Below, in pieces: positions 40,241-48,410 of a stretch of 64,000 nucleotides of DNA. Both the position numbers and the translations under genes were made by a program. Each line of letters opens with the position of its first letter. Within the stretch, counting starts at the first letter, position 1. Where the stretch lies: positions 62,001 to 126,000 of the forward strand of contig NZ_AXAZ01000010.1 of assembly GCF_000473065.1 (NCBI RefSeq). Reading direction: 5' to 3'. Source of the stretch: Bradyrhizobium sp. WSM1743 (GTDB taxonomy: Bacteria > Pseudomonadota > Alphaproteobacteria > Rhizobiales > Xanthobacteraceae). Under the pieces are notes generated by a model. It had not been told where the DNA came from. It did not search any database and saw only the letters and a program-made list of their open reading frames with translations.

Positions 40241-40357
40241 TCCTCATCCTGAGGAGCGCGCCCTTCGCGCGCATCTCGAAGGATGCAAGGCCGAGATACG
40301 AGAGCCGGGCCATTCATCCTTCGAGACGCTTGCTGCGCACGCTCCTCAGGATGAGGG
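40241..40357. repeat. Palindromic intergenic repeat, family E
   Basis: Outer arms TCCTCATCCTGAGGAGCG and CGCTCCTCAGGATGAGG; inner CTCGAAGGATG and CATCCTTCGAG. It occurs once in this window, between the dienelactone hydrolase promoter and the next minus-strand gene. Confidence 0.85.
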
Positions 40358-40363
40358 CAGCAC

Positions 40364-40699
40364 CTACTCCCACATCCAGTTCTCGCCGTAATCCTCCTTC
40401 CATCCTGCCAGCCGTCCGTGGCGGAATTGCAGGAACAGGCGGTGACGGTGGGGGATCAGGCCGCTGCCGCCGATGTTGCGCAAAGCGAGATAGATTTCGT
40501 TGCCCGGACGTCCGCGTACATATTGCAGCGGCTGGCCGAGGGCGCGCGCGGTTTCTTCGGCATCCATGCCGAAGGCGAGCGGCGTGTTGTTCGACAAGGT
40601 CGCGACGAAGGGCTGGCGCGGCGGCATGGCGCCGAACGGCTCGGCCTGCGCCGATATCGACAGCAACATCGTGCCCGCAGCCAGCATCATGAGCTTCAT
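40364..40699 (-). CDS. Small secreted protein, possibly BamE/SmpA-like
   Basis: 111 residues with a signal peptide (MKLMMLAAGTMLLSISAQAE, cleavage after AQA). The mature part has the pattern GMDAEETARALGQPLQYVRG, a Y-L-A-L strand, and LFLQFRHGRLAGWKEDYG. That is compatible with the BamE/SmpA fold, in which small modules read 'G...V...LG.P' then a strand with 'F.dG.l'. No lipobox Cys is present, so it is a soluble periplasmic protein. Function unknown. Confidence 0.65.
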   Translation of the reverse strand: MKLMMLAAGTMLLSISAQAEPFGAMPPRQPFVATLSNNTPLAFGMDAEETARALGQPLQYVRGRPGNEIYLALRNIGGSGLIPHRHRLFLQFRHGRLAGWKEDYGENWMWE

Positions 40700-40723
40700 C
40701 GCCTACGTCCTTGCTTGATCGGC

Positions 40724-41280
40724 CTATGCCGGCAAGTTCTTCAGGAAAGGCGCGACCGCGTCAACAAAAGCCTGGGGTTGATCGATATTGACGGCGTGTC
40801 CGGCCGCGGGGATCACGACCTTTTGTGCGCCGGGGATCTTGGCCGCCATGTAGTCGGACGCCGCGAGGAACGGCGTGTCGTCGGCGCCGACCACGATCAG
40901 CGATGGCGCCTTGATGTCGGGCAGCAGCTCCATCACGCGCGCATCGCGCTGGGTCAGCATGCCGCGCGCGGCAAGCGCCAGCCCCTGGCGTTACGATGGC
41001 TCGCGGTGGCGCGCTCGCGCGTCGCTGATTTCAGCATGTCGAGGCCTTCGCGGTCGAGCCTGTCGGCGGTGGCAAGCGCCCGCGCGTTCCAGGTCTCGCG
41101 CGCATCGTCCTTCCTAAAGCCCGGTCCGGTGTCGATGATCAACAGCGCGCGGGCTCGCTCCGGGTGCGTGCGATAGAACGCGAGCGACATGTAGCCGCCG
41201 AGTGAGAGACCGCCGATGATCGCGCGCTTCGCGCCGGCGTAGGGCGAGCGCGATTGCCGAATGAGATGATCCGCCGGAGG
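40724..41280 (-). pseudogene. Alpha/beta hydrolase, truncated and frameshifted
   Basis: Two frames together encode the C-terminal part of a hydrolase. The upstream frame reads AIIGGLSLGGYMSLAFYRTH (nucleophile elbow GLSLGG). The downstream frame reads GLALAARGMLTQRDAR and ends with the acid/His segment (VVGADDTPF, AAGHAVNID). The shift lies at 40986/40987, where GCC-AGGGG on the minus strand would restore frame as GCC-GAGGGG; a one-base loss. At the 5' side the frame is closed by TGA (41281-41283) within a 28-bp palindrome, so about 90 N-terminal residues (oxyanion region) are missing. Confidence 0.8.
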
Positions 41281-41296
41281 TCAACCTCCGGCGGAT
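41269..41296. repeat. 28-bp perfect palindrome at the truncated hydrolase 5' end
   Basis: ATCCGCCGGAGGT and its exact complement ACCTCCGGCGGAT with two central bases. It stands at the point where similarity to hydrolases is lost and may mark the deletion or insertion boundary. Confidence 0.85.
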
Positions 41297-41322
41297 TTGT
41301 TTTGGGAGCTCCACACTCTCGC

Positions 41323-41427
41323 TGTCATGCCCCGGCTTGGCCGGGGCATCCAGTACGCCGCGGCTGCTCGGTTCCAGCCGTGCCGTCTCGGGGTACTGGA
41401 TCGCCCGGTCAAGCCGGGCGATGACAG
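41323..41427. repeat. Palindromic intergenic repeat, family B
   Basis: TGTCATGCCCCGGCTTGGCC and GCCCGGTCAAGCCGGGC stems flank CCAGTACGCCGCGGC and GGGGTACTGGAT. It precedes the HD-GYP gene and follows the hydrolase palindrome by 26 bp. Confidence 0.85.
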
Positions 41428-41657
41428 CCGGGGGAGGGGAAGACGGAAGCGTCAGAAAAATCCCCATTGTTATCAATGTCATGTCTACTGTGCATGGGGT
41501 TGTTTTTCGCCCTTTGATGGGGGAGCCATCGCCACCAGGGAATTCCCTAAAATTGCTTCCAATTCCGCAAAGTTCCATTGAGCACGCCTCTTAAGGCCCG
41601 GGGAACCTGATCCGGCTTAGGCTGACGCCAAATCCAGTCCCGTGCTTTGGGGAAGTC

Positions 41658-42752
41658 ATGAACGCCTCAGCCAAACCCGCCGCCAAACGTCGGCTTCTGC
41701 TCGCCTCCGACCGGAGCGACGGGAGCACCGAGCTTGCCAGCATCCTGAAGGCGGTCGGCGAGGTCGCGACGGTGTCGACGCAGGACATCCCCGAGCAGCC
41801 CTCGCGCGATCTCTCCGGCCTCGTGGTCGACATCAACCTGCGCTCGCCCGATAGCGTGCAGCGGGTGCGCAACAAGCTGCGCGGCGATGCCTATCGTTCG
41901 ATGCCGCGCCTGTTCGTGCTCGCGGACGCCCTGCACCACGGCACCATGCAGGCCTGGGCGCTAGGGGCCACCGACACCATCTCACGGCCGCTCCAGGCGG
42001 ACGCCATCCTTCAGCGCATCCGCGCCGCCTTCCCGGACACGGCCGCCTATGATGCGACCGATCGCGGCAAGACGCTCAACCGCGGCGTCGAGGCGGCGCA
42101 TGCGGTGCTGACCAAGATGTTCGAGAAGCTGCCGCTCGGCGTGCCCCTGACCTTCGACGACGTCATCGCGGCCGAGAGCAAGATCCTGAAGGCGATTAAG
42201 CATTCCTCGCTGCGCGAATGGCTCACCACGGTCGGCTGCCATCATGTCGGCAGCTATCGCCACTGCCTGTTCGTCACCGGCTTCGCGGTCGCCTTCGCCC
42301 AGCATCTCGGCATGCGCGAGGACGACCAGCGCCGCCTGACCCGCGCCGCGCTGCTGCACGACGTCGGCAAGGCCTTCGTTCCGGCCTGGCTGCTCGATAA
42401 GCCCGGTAAGCTCACCGACGAGGAGATGGCCGAGGTCCGCCAGCATCCGCGCCGCGGCTATGACGCGCTCGCCGCCCAAGGCGGCTTCCCGCCGGAGATG
42501 CTGGATGTCGTGCTGCATCATCATGAATTCCTCGACGGCTCCGGCTATCCGAACGGCCTGTCGTCAAACCAGATCAGCGATATCGTGCGGCTGACGACGA
42601 TCGTCGACATCTACGCCGCCCTGGTGGAGAAGCGCGCCTACCGCATGCCCTTCACCCATTCCCGCGCCTTCACGATGATGGAAGGCATGGGCGGCAAGCT
42701 GGATCAGCAATTGCTGCAGGCGTTCCGCCCGGTGGCGCTGGGGTCGTTCTAG
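41658..42752 (+). CDS. HD-GYP domain protein with degenerate receiver-like N-terminus
   Basis: 364 residues. Residues 10-125 look like a CheY-type fold (RRLLLASDRSDGSTEL at the start, SRPLQADAILQRI at the end) but lack the acidic pocket and phospho-Asp, so phosphorylation is unlikely. The C-terminal HD-GYP carries His234-Asp235 in LLHDVGKAF, HHHE at 287-290 and GSGYPNG at 295-300. HD-GYP proteins hydrolyse cyclic di-GMP; here the residues are intact, so activity is plausible. It is a single gene with 77 bp of possible promoter before it. Confidence 0.88.
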   Translation: MNASAKPAAKRRLLLASDRSDGSTELASILKAVGEVATVSTQDIPEQPSRDLSGLVVDINLRSPDSVQRVRNKLRGDAYRSMPRLFVLADALHHGTMQAWALGATDTISRPLQADAILQRIRAAFPDTAAYDATDRGKTLNRGVEAAHAVLTKMFEKLPLGVPLTFDDVIAAESKILKAIKHSSLREWLTTVGCHHVGSYRHCLFVTGFAVAFAQHLGMREDDQRRLTRAALLHDVGKAFVPAWLLDKPGKLTDEEMAEVRQHPRRGYDALAAQGGFPPEMLDVVLHHHEFLDGSGYPNGLSSNQISDIVRLTTIVDIYAALVEKRAYRMPFTHSRAFTMMEGMGGKLDQQLLQAFRPVALGSF

Positions 42753-42761
42753 CAATCTAGC

Positions 42762-42865
42762 CCGTCATTCCGGGGCAACGCGTAGCATCGAACCCGGAAT
42801 CTCGAGATTCTCAGGTGCGCAATTGCGCACCATAGTTCGATGCTTCGCATCGCCCCGGAATGACA
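42762..42865. repeat. Palindromic intergenic repeat, family C
   Basis: CCGTCATTCCGGGGCAACGC at the left, ATCGCCCCGGAATGACA at the right, GGTGCGCAATTGCGCACC inside. It separates the HD-GYP end from the converging acyl-CoA synthetase end. Confidence 0.85.
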
Positions 42866-42870
42866 TTCTG

Positions 42871-44451
42871 TCACCCCACCATCTTCCGCAGCTCAGCCTT
42901 CGCCACCTTCTCCAGCGTCGAACGCGGCATGTCATCGACGAGCCTGATCTCGCGCGGCAGCTTGAAGTCGGCGAGGCCCTTGCGGCAGGCTGCCATCACG
43001 CGATCATGCAGGTCGGGCGCAGCACCCGCGACGCCGCTCTGCGGGATGATGAAGACGACCGGCACCTCGTCCAGCATCGGATGCTTCTTCGCCACCACCG
43101 CGGCCTCGCGCACGCCCTGAACGAGCGCGATCACCTGCTCGATCTCGGAGGCCGCGACGTTCTCGCCGCCGACCTTCAGCATATCCTTGGCGCGGTCGCC
43201 GAACTTGATGAAGCCGTTCGCAAGCCGCTCGACGCGGTCGCCGGTGAGGAAGAAGCCGTGCTCGTCAAAGCTCTCGCGCGTCGCCTTCTCGTTGTGCAGG
43301 TACTCGGCGAACAGCGACAGGCCCGGGATGCCCTTGATCGCGAGATTGCCGGTGCCGCCGACTTCCGTCGGCCGGCCGTCGTCGTCGGTGATGCGGATCT
43401 GATACTCGGGAGCAGCGCGCCCGATCGACATCGGGATGTTGGGCTGATCGACCTCGCCGACGATGCCGTGGGTGATGGTCTCGGTCATGCCCCACCAGCC
43501 GATCATCTTGACGCCGAAGGCGGCGAAGGCCGGCGGCTCGTTGATCGCAGTGCCCCACAGGCGGAATTTATGGTCCTTCGGGATCTCCTGCTCGAGCAGC
43601 GCCTTCATGCAGAACGGAATCGTCGAGGTCCAGGTCGCGCCGTGCTCGCGCGCGACACCCCAGAACCGGCTTGCGGAGAAGCGCGGCTGGATCACGCAAG
43701 TCGCCCCGACCCACAGCGTCGCTAGCATGGAATAGGCCAGCGCGTTGGTGTGGAACAACGGCAGATAGGCCTGGTGCACATCGCCGGCGTGAAGGTCCTC
43801 ATGTGCGGCGTTGATCTTGGCGCCCCACAGCGCGTTGGAATGGGTCCACAGCACCGCCTTCGGCCGCGATGTCGTGCCAGACGTGTACTGCACGCTGCAT
43901 GGCGCGAGCGGATCGGTCGCGCGCCTGGGACGATCGGCGCTGTCGGCGAACAGGGATTCAAAACGGTCGCCGCGCGAAACCGCCTGCGCAGGCGCTGCGC
44001 CGGCGTCATGCGAGGTCACCGCCATCCAGCGAATGTTGCGGCAGTTCTGCGCGACGATTTCCGCATAGGCCGGCTGCGTGATCGCGGCGACCGCGCCGCA
44101 ATGATCGGCGAAATATTCGATCTCAGCCGGCGCCGAGCGCGTGTTGGTGGTGACTGCGACGGCTCCCAGCTCGACACAGGCAAACCAGGCCAACATCGCC
44201 TCGATGCAATTGTCCAGGTGAATGAGCACATATTCGCCGGGCTTCACGCCGCGCTTGGCGAGCCCGGCCGCCAGCGCGCCGACACGCTCGTTAAACTCGC
44301 CGTAGCTCCAGCGCCGCGCCGGCGCGTCGAACGGCGCCCAGATCAGGAACGGATGATCACGCCGGACCTCGGCGCACATCCGCAAGAGCCAGGGCACGTC
44401 AAGCCCGTCGAACGGGCCCACGATTCCGGTGCCGGTTTGTTGAAGTGGCAT
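42871..44451 (-). CDS. AMP-binding acyl-CoA synthetase
   Basis: 526-residue adenylate-forming enzyme (ANL superfamily). The P-loop is YTSGTTSRPKAV (about 190-201); the A5-like motif is WGMTETI; the A7 Asp is in FFLTGDRVERL; the C-terminal hinge is DRAKDMLKVGGENVAASEIE; the A10 Lys is near RSTLEKVAKAEL. The substrate, possibly a short-chain or aromatic acid (crotonobetaine- or benzoate-CoA ligase-like), cannot be read. No beta-oxidation genes are adjacent. Cytoplasmic, no signal peptide. Confidence 0.9.
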   Translation of the reverse strand: MPLQQTGTGIVGPFDGLDVPWLLRMCAEVRRDHPFLIWAPFDAPARRWSYGEFNERVGALAAGLAKRGVKPGEYVLIHLDNCIEAMLAWFACVELGAVAVTTNTRSAPAEIEYFADHCGAVAAITQPAYAEIVAQNCRNIRWMAVTSHDAGAAPAQAVSRGDRFESLFADSADRPRRATDPLAPCSVQYTSGTTSRPKAVLWTHSNALWGAKINAAHEDLHAGDVHQAYLPLFHTNALAYSMLATLWVGATCVIQPRFSASRFWGVAREHGATWTSTIPFCMKALLEQEIPKDHKFRLWGTAINEPPAFAAFGVKMIGWWGMTETITHGIVGEVDQPNIPMSIGRAAPEYQIRITDDDGRPTEVGGTGNLAIKGIPGLSLFAEYLHNEKATRESFDEHGFFLTGDRVERLANGFIKFGDRAKDMLKVGGENVAASEIEQVIALVQGVREAAVVAKKHPMLDEVPVVFIIPQSGVAGAAPDLHDRVMAACRKGLADFKLPREIRLVDDMPRSTLEKVAKAELRKMVG

Positions 44452-44562
44452 GTGTCCTCCCGTGCAGCCTGCATCTTGCTGGCGGCCGCTTTTCGATTAT
44501 TGCGTCTTCCTGCCACCGGATGGCGCGGGAAGCAATTCGGAGAGGACGTCTGCTCTCTCCTT

Positions 44563-44649
44563 CGTCATTGCGAGGAGCCCTTGCGACGAAGCAATCCAGA
44601 CTGCCGCCGCGGAGGCAGTCTGGATTGCTTCGCTTCGCTCGCAATGACG
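44563..44649. repeat. Palindromic intergenic repeat, family A
   Basis: CGTCATTGCGAGGAGCCC at the left, GCTTCGCTCGCAATGACG at the right, with AAGCAATCCAGACTGCC and GGCAGTCTGGATTGCTT forming a long inner stem. Between the acyl-CoA synthetase start and the VOC gene end. Confidence 0.88.
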
Positions 44650-44682
44650 GTGTCTGGGGCGAGCGGCGAGCCCCTCGTGGCC

Positions 44683-45093
44683 TCAATCCTCGTACGACGA
44701 AATCTCGATCAGGCTGCCGTCCGGATCCCGGCAATAGACCGAGCGCAGCGTGCCGCGGGCGCCTTGCCGCGGGCCCGGGCCTTCCTCGATCGCGACGCCA
44801 TGCGCCCGCAAATGCGCCACCACCTCGTCCGGCGTGGCGGAGGTGAGAAAGCACAGGTCTTCGCCGCCCGCCGTAGGATGGTCCGCGGTGAACCACTCCA
44901 CCTTGTCAGCATCGCGTTGCCTGACGTTGATCCTCTGGTTACCGAATTCAAGGAAAGTCCGCGGCGCTTTGCCGCCGCCCGGATCGAACAGCTTGACTTC
45001 CATGCCGAGAATTTTGCCGTACCACGCGGCGGACGCCGCGACGTCGCTGACATTGATCACGAGATGATCCAGGGCATGAACCTTGACCGGCAT
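44683..45093 (-). CDS. Glyoxalase/VOC family protein
   Basis: 136 residues with VOC-type strands: VHALDHLVINVSDVAASAAW then YGKILGMEVKLF at the start and CRDPDGSLIEISSY at the end. His9 and the late Glu are the usual metal ligands of the fold. Similar proteins are annotated as virulence-protein or glyoxalase-like; the reaction is unknown. It is transcribed divergently from the tctC gene, the gap being about 125 bp. Confidence 0.85.
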   Translation of the reverse strand: MPVKVHALDHLVINVSDVAASAAWYGKILGMEVKLFDPGGGKAPRTFLEFGNQRINVRQRDADKVEWFTADHPTAGGEDLCFLTSATPDEVVAHLRAHGVAIEEGPGPRQGARGTLRSVYCRDPDGSLIEISSYED

Positions 45094-45217
45094 GTCTCAT
45101 CCTTTCGTCGTGATGCGCCCCGCGCACTTTCCGCCTGCGGCAAGCTTTGTTACAACCGCGCCGCCGCGACTTTCAAGCTATCCGACTTTGAAGAACAACA
45201 CTGGGAGAACCCTTGAG

Positions 45218-46192
45218 ATGATCACTCGACGTACCGCGCTGGGCCTGCTCGCCGCCAGTCCGCTGGCAGCCACCCCGCTGTCGAAGGCCCTTGCCGCCGA
45301 TTATCCGGCCCGTCCGGTGAAATGGGTGGTCGGCTATCCGCCGGGCGGAGCCACCGACATCCTGGCGCGGCTGATCGGCCAGCGGCTCTCGGAAAAGCTC
45401 GGCCAGCAATTCGTGATCGAGAACAAGCCGGGCGCCGGGAACAATATCGCGACCGAATCGGTCATCAATGCCGAGCCCGACGGCTACACGCTGCAGCTGG
45501 TCAATCCGGCCAACTACATCAACGCCTCGCTCTACGCCAATCTGAAGTTCAACTTCGTGCGCGACATGGCGCCGGTCGCTTCCTTCCAGCGCGTGCCGAA
45601 CGTGATGACCGTCAACAAGGACGTGCCGGCCAAGAACGTCGCCGAGTTCATCGAATATGTGAAGGCCAATCCCGGCAAGGTGAACATGGCCTCGTCCGGC
45701 AACGGCACCTCGGTGCATCTGTCCGGCGAGATGTTCATGGCCATGACCGGCTGCAAGATGCAGCACGTGCCCTATCGCGGCGCTGCGCCCGCGATCACCG
45801 ACATGCTCGGCGGCCAGGTGCAGGTGATCTTCGACAACATGCCCTCGATCATCCAGCACATCCGCTCCGGCTCGCTGCGCGCGATCGGCGTCACCACGAC
45901 GGAGCGCTCGCCGCAATTGCCGGACGTGCAGGCGATCGCCGAGACCGTCAAGGGCTATGAGGCGAGCGCGCTGTTCGGCATGGGTGCGCCGAAGAACACG
46001 CCCAAGGAGATCATCGCCAAGCTCAACAGCGAGATCAACACGCTGATGAAGGAGCCCGACATGACCAAGCGCCTGGTCGAGCTTGGCGGCGAGCCTCGCG
46101 TGCAGACGCCCGAGGCGTTCGGCGAGGAGATCAAGGCCGAGACCGAGAAGTGGAAGAAGGTCGTCGAGTTCGCTGGCCTGAAGGTCGAGTAG
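45218..46192 (+). CDS. Tripartite tricarboxylate transporter substrate-binding protein (Bug/TctC)
   Basis: 324-residue periplasmic receptor. A Tat-like signal MITRRTALGLLAASPLAATP precedes the mature protein DYPARPVKWVVGYPPGG. The two lobes carry family landmarks ENKPGAGNNIATESV, MASSGNGTSVHLSG and the VPYRGAAPAITDMLGGQVQV segment. Bug proteins bind carboxylates for TctAB; no TctA or TctB lies nearby, which is common for orphan Bugs. The start is ATG at 45218; the frame extends to 45083 without a ribosome site. A strong terminator follows. Confidence 0.93.
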   Translation: MITRRTALGLLAASPLAATPLSKALAADYPARPVKWVVGYPPGGATDILARLIGQRLSEKLGQQFVIENKPGAGNNIATESVINAEPDGYTLQLVNPANYINASLYANLKFNFVRDMAPVASFQRVPNVMTVNKDVPAKNVAEFIEYVKANPGKVNMASSGNGTSVHLSGEMFMAMTGCKMQHVPYRGAAPAITDMLGGQVQVIFDNMPSIIQHIRSGSLRAIGVTTTERSPQLPDVQAIAETVKGYEASALFGMGAPKNTPKEIIAKLNSEINTLMKEPDMTKRLVELGGEPRVQTPEAFGEEIKAETEKWKKVVEFAGLKVE

Positions 46193-46217
46193 CGATCTTG
46201 TGATGACTGGAAAGGGA

Positions 46218-46244
46218 GCCCTGCCGTTCGGCAGGGCTTTTTTC
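46218..46244 (+). terminator. Rho-independent terminator of the tctC-like gene
   Basis: GCCCTGCC-GTTC-GGCAGGGC is a perfect 8-bp stem followed by six T, 25 bp after the stop codon. Confidence 0.93.
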
Positions 46245-46341
46245 TTGGGTGCGTTGTTTCGTTGATCTGGAATAAAACGCCGCGGCGAGACCAGATGATG
46301 GATGGCGCGTATCTCGCGCCGCGAGCAAAGGAGTTGGGATC

Positions 46342-46614
46342 ATGCGCAAGACGCAATTGGCACTGCTGACGCTGTGCGCGACGGTCCTTGCAGGCTTCGT
46401 CACCATCACGCCGGCGGCGGCGCGCGATTATCCCTGGTGCGCGCAGGGCGGCGAGTACGACTATCCCGGCGAATGCGCCTACAGCACCTATGAGCAATGC
46501 CAGGCCAGCGTGTCCGGGCGGCTGCTGTATTGCGATCGCAATCCTCGCTTCGCCTATGGCCAGCAACAAATCCGGCAGCCGCACCGGCGCGCGCGGCCTG
46601 TCGCGCCCTACTGA
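46342..46614 (+). CDS. DUF3551 family secreted protein
   Basis: 90 residues: signal peptide to about AAA (residue 27), then DYPWCAQGGEYDYPGECAY, STYEQCQAS and a C-terminal basic PHRRARPVAP. The W-C-A...C-x-Y-x-S-x-x-Q-C pattern is DUF3551, a family abundant in Bradyrhizobium and relatives. Four Cys may form two disulfides. GGAG lies 11 bp before the ATG. Function unknown. Confidence 0.88.
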   Translation: MRKTQLALLTLCATVLAGFVTITPAAARDYPWCAQGGEYDYPGECAYSTYEQCQASVSGRLLYCDRNPRFAYGQQQIRQPHRRARPVAPY

Positions 46615-46663
46615 TCGCAACCTGATCACGCAGTCGTGCGAACCCGCGTCCGCGGGTTCCGGC

Positions 46664-46710
46664 TTGACGCTGTCCCGCTTGCTTCTATACTAAACCACAT
46701 GGTTAAGTAT
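46664..46710 (+). promoter_or_regulatory. arsR promoter with operator over the start codon
   Basis: TTGACG (46664-46669), 16-bp spacer, TATACT (46686-46691). The expected +1 falls at about 46698, next to the ATG at 46699, so the message would be almost leaderless and no Shine-Dalgarno is seen. An imperfect palindrome ATACTAAACC / GGTTAAGTAT (46687-46710, four-base centre, one mismatch) covers the -10 and the first codons and is a likely ArsR-type operator. Confidence 0.7.
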
Positions 46711-47151
46711 AAGGACGAGGCACTGGACCGGACCTTTGCGGCGCTCTCCGACCCGACGCGGCGTGCATTGCTGGCCCGCCTCGGCGAGCAGGACGGCCTG
46801 TCGGTGAGCGAGCTGGCCGCGCCGTTTCCGGTCTCGCTTCCGGCGATCATGAAGCATCTCGACGTGCTCACGGATGCCGGCCTGATCGTGCGGGAGAAGA
46901 CCGGGCGCACGGTGGCCTGCAGGCTTACTGCACGGCCGATGGAGCAGGCGATGGACTGGCTCAATCGCTATGCGCAGTTCTGGTCCCACAATCTCGATCG
47001 CCTCACCGCCTTCGTGGAGCAAGAGACATGGCCAACGCAGCCGCCAACGCCGCCGAACGCCCAGCAGAGCGTCCAAGCCTCACGCTCACGCGCCGGCTCC
47101 GCGCGCCGCCCGAAAGGGTCTACGCCGCCTGGACGCAAGCCGCGCAACTAG
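46699..47151 (+). CDS. ArsR-family winged-helix regulator
   Basis: 150 residues starting MVKYKDEALDRTFAALSDPT, the usual start of the SRPBCC-linked ArsR subgroup. The wHTH is VSELAAPFPVSLPAIMKHLD with the recognition helix in SLPAIMKHL. No CxC arsenic site is seen, as expected in this subgroup. The last about 40 residues, Pro/Ser/Arg-rich, are read from the first 124 bases of the downstream SRPBCC gene in another frame. It probably represses its own operon by the palindrome at its start. Confidence 0.88.
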   Translation: MVKYKDEALDRTFAALSDPTRRALLARLGEQDGLSVSELAAPFPVSLPAIMKHLDVLTDAGLIVREKTGRTVACRLTARPMEQAMDWLNRYAQFWSHNLDRLTAFVEQETWPTQPPTPPNAQQSVQASRSRAGSARRPKGSTPPGRKPRN

Positions 47152-47495
47152 TGCAGTGGTTCGGGCCGCCGAGCATGAAGCCGGCGACGCTTCAAGCCGA
47201 GCTCGACGTTCGCGTCGGCGGCAGCTTTCGCATCAGCTTCACCCGCGACGATGGCGAATATTTCGAGGCTGGCGGCCTTTATCGCGAGGTGGTGCCGAAC
47301 GAGCTTCTCGTCTTCACCTGGGCCTGGCACTCGACGCCGGAACGTGAATCGCTGGTGACGATCTCGCTGAAGCCGGACGGTGCCGGCAGCTTGATGATCT
47401 TCCATCACGCCCAGTTCTTCGACGAGGCCGCACGCGACAACCACCAGCGCGGCTGGAGCTCGTTCCTCGACAAGCTCGATGCCTTCGTCGCTTGA
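47028..47495 (+). CDS. SRPBCC (AHSA1-like) domain protein
   Basis: 155 residues of the START-like fold: LTRRLRAPPERVYAAWTQAA at the start, WFGPPSM, GGSFRISF, and the C-terminal GWSSFLDKLDAFVA. The start ATG has GGAG seven bases upstream, so the 124-bp overlap with arsR in another frame appears real. Members of this subgroup with ArsR are stress- or polyketide-cyclase-like binding proteins; the ligand is unknown. The DUF899 gene follows 18 bp after its stop. Confidence 0.9.
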   Translation: MANAAANAAERPAERPSLTLTRRLRAPPERVYAAWTQAAQLVQWFGPPSMKPATLQAELDVRVGGSFRISFTRDDGEYFEAGGLYREVVPNELLVFTWAWHSTPERESLVTISLKPDGAGSLMIFHHAQFFDEAARDNHQRGWSSFLDKLDAFVA

Positions 47496-47513
47496 GTTCC
47501 AAAGGAGAATGTC

Positions 47514-48251
47514 ATGCAGCAACATCAGATCATTTCGCGCGAGCAATGGATTGCGGCGCGCAAGGCCCTTCTGGCCCATGAGAAGGAGTTGACGCAGGCC
47601 CGCGAACGGGTTGCCGAGGAGCGCCGCCAGCTCCCCTGGGTGAAGGTCGACAAGACCTACGTCTTCACCGGGTCGAACGGCAAGGTCACGCTTGCCGACC
47701 TGTTCAAGGGTCGCCCGCAGCTCGTCGTCCAGCACGTGATGTTCGCGCCCGATTGGGACGCGGCCTGCAAGAGCTGCTCGTTCTGGGCCGACGGATTCGA
47801 GCGCATGGTGCCGCATCTGGCCGCGCGCGACACGTCCATGGTCGCGGTCTCGCTGGCGTCAAGCGCAAAGCTTGAGGCGTTCAAGAAGCGGATGGGCTGG
47901 ACCTTCGACTGGGTCTCCTCGGGCGACAACGATTTCAACCGCGATTACGGCGTGACGTTCTCGCGGGAAGAGATCGAGACCGGAAAGCCGATGTACAATT
48001 TCGGCACCACGCCAATCTACGGCCCCGAGCTGCCCGGCATCAGCGTGTTCTACCGCAACGAGGCCGGCGAGATCTTCCACACCTATTCCTGCTTCGCCCG
48101 CGGCCTCGACATGATGAACGCCGCCTATCAATATCTCGATCTCACCCCGCTCGGTCGTCACGAGGAAGGCCTGCCCTATCCGATGGACTGGGTCCGCCTG
48201 CGCGACCAGTACGAGCCGCAGCCGGCGAAGGCGGCGTGCTGTCACGGGTGA
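47514..48251 (+). CDS. DUF899 thioredoxin-like protein
   Basis: 245 residues. ELTQARERVAEERRQLPWVK followed by YVFTGSNGKVTLADLF is the DUF899 start; the FAPDWDAACKSCSFWADGF segment carries a CxxC in a thioredoxin-like loop, here CKSC. The C-terminus CCHG is Cys-rich. DUF899 proteins occur in arsR-AHSA1 operons; they may be peroxiredoxin-like reductases (inference from the fold). AAAGGAG lies about 8 bp before the start. Confidence 0.9.
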   Translation: MQQHQIISREQWIAARKALLAHEKELTQARERVAEERRQLPWVKVDKTYVFTGSNGKVTLADLFKGRPQLVVQHVMFAPDWDAACKSCSFWADGFERMVPHLAARDTSMVAVSLASSAKLEAFKKRMGWTFDWVSSGDNDFNRDYGVTFSREEIETGKPMYNFGTTPIYGPELPGISVFYRNEAGEIFHTYSCFARGLDMMNAAYQYLDLTPLGRHEEGLPYPMDWVRLRDQYEPQPAKAACCHG

Positions 48252-48283
48252 GGGGAGCGGGCACGCCGGCTCCCCATCAAAGG

Positions 48284-48387
48284 TGTCATCGCCCGGCTGG
48301 ACCGGGCGATCCAGTACGCCGAGACGGCAGTGCTTGAACCGATAAGCCGCGGCGTACTGGATTCCCCGCCTTCGCGGGGAATGACAG
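48284..48387. repeat. Palindromic intergenic repeat, family B
   Basis: TGTCATCGCCCGGCTGGACC left, GCGGGGAATGACAG right, CCAGTACGCCGAGAC and GCGGCGTACTGGAT inner arms. It sits in the converging gap between the DUF899 and protease genes. Confidence 0.88.
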
Positions 48388-48410
48388 CGGAGAGTGAAGC
48401 GCAGCTCAAA

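Noticed and set aside
43750..45216. Plus-strand open frame opposite the acyl-CoA synthetase and VOC genes
   Set aside because: It crosses two minus-strand genes and a palindromic repeat, with no recognisable domain or ribosome site.
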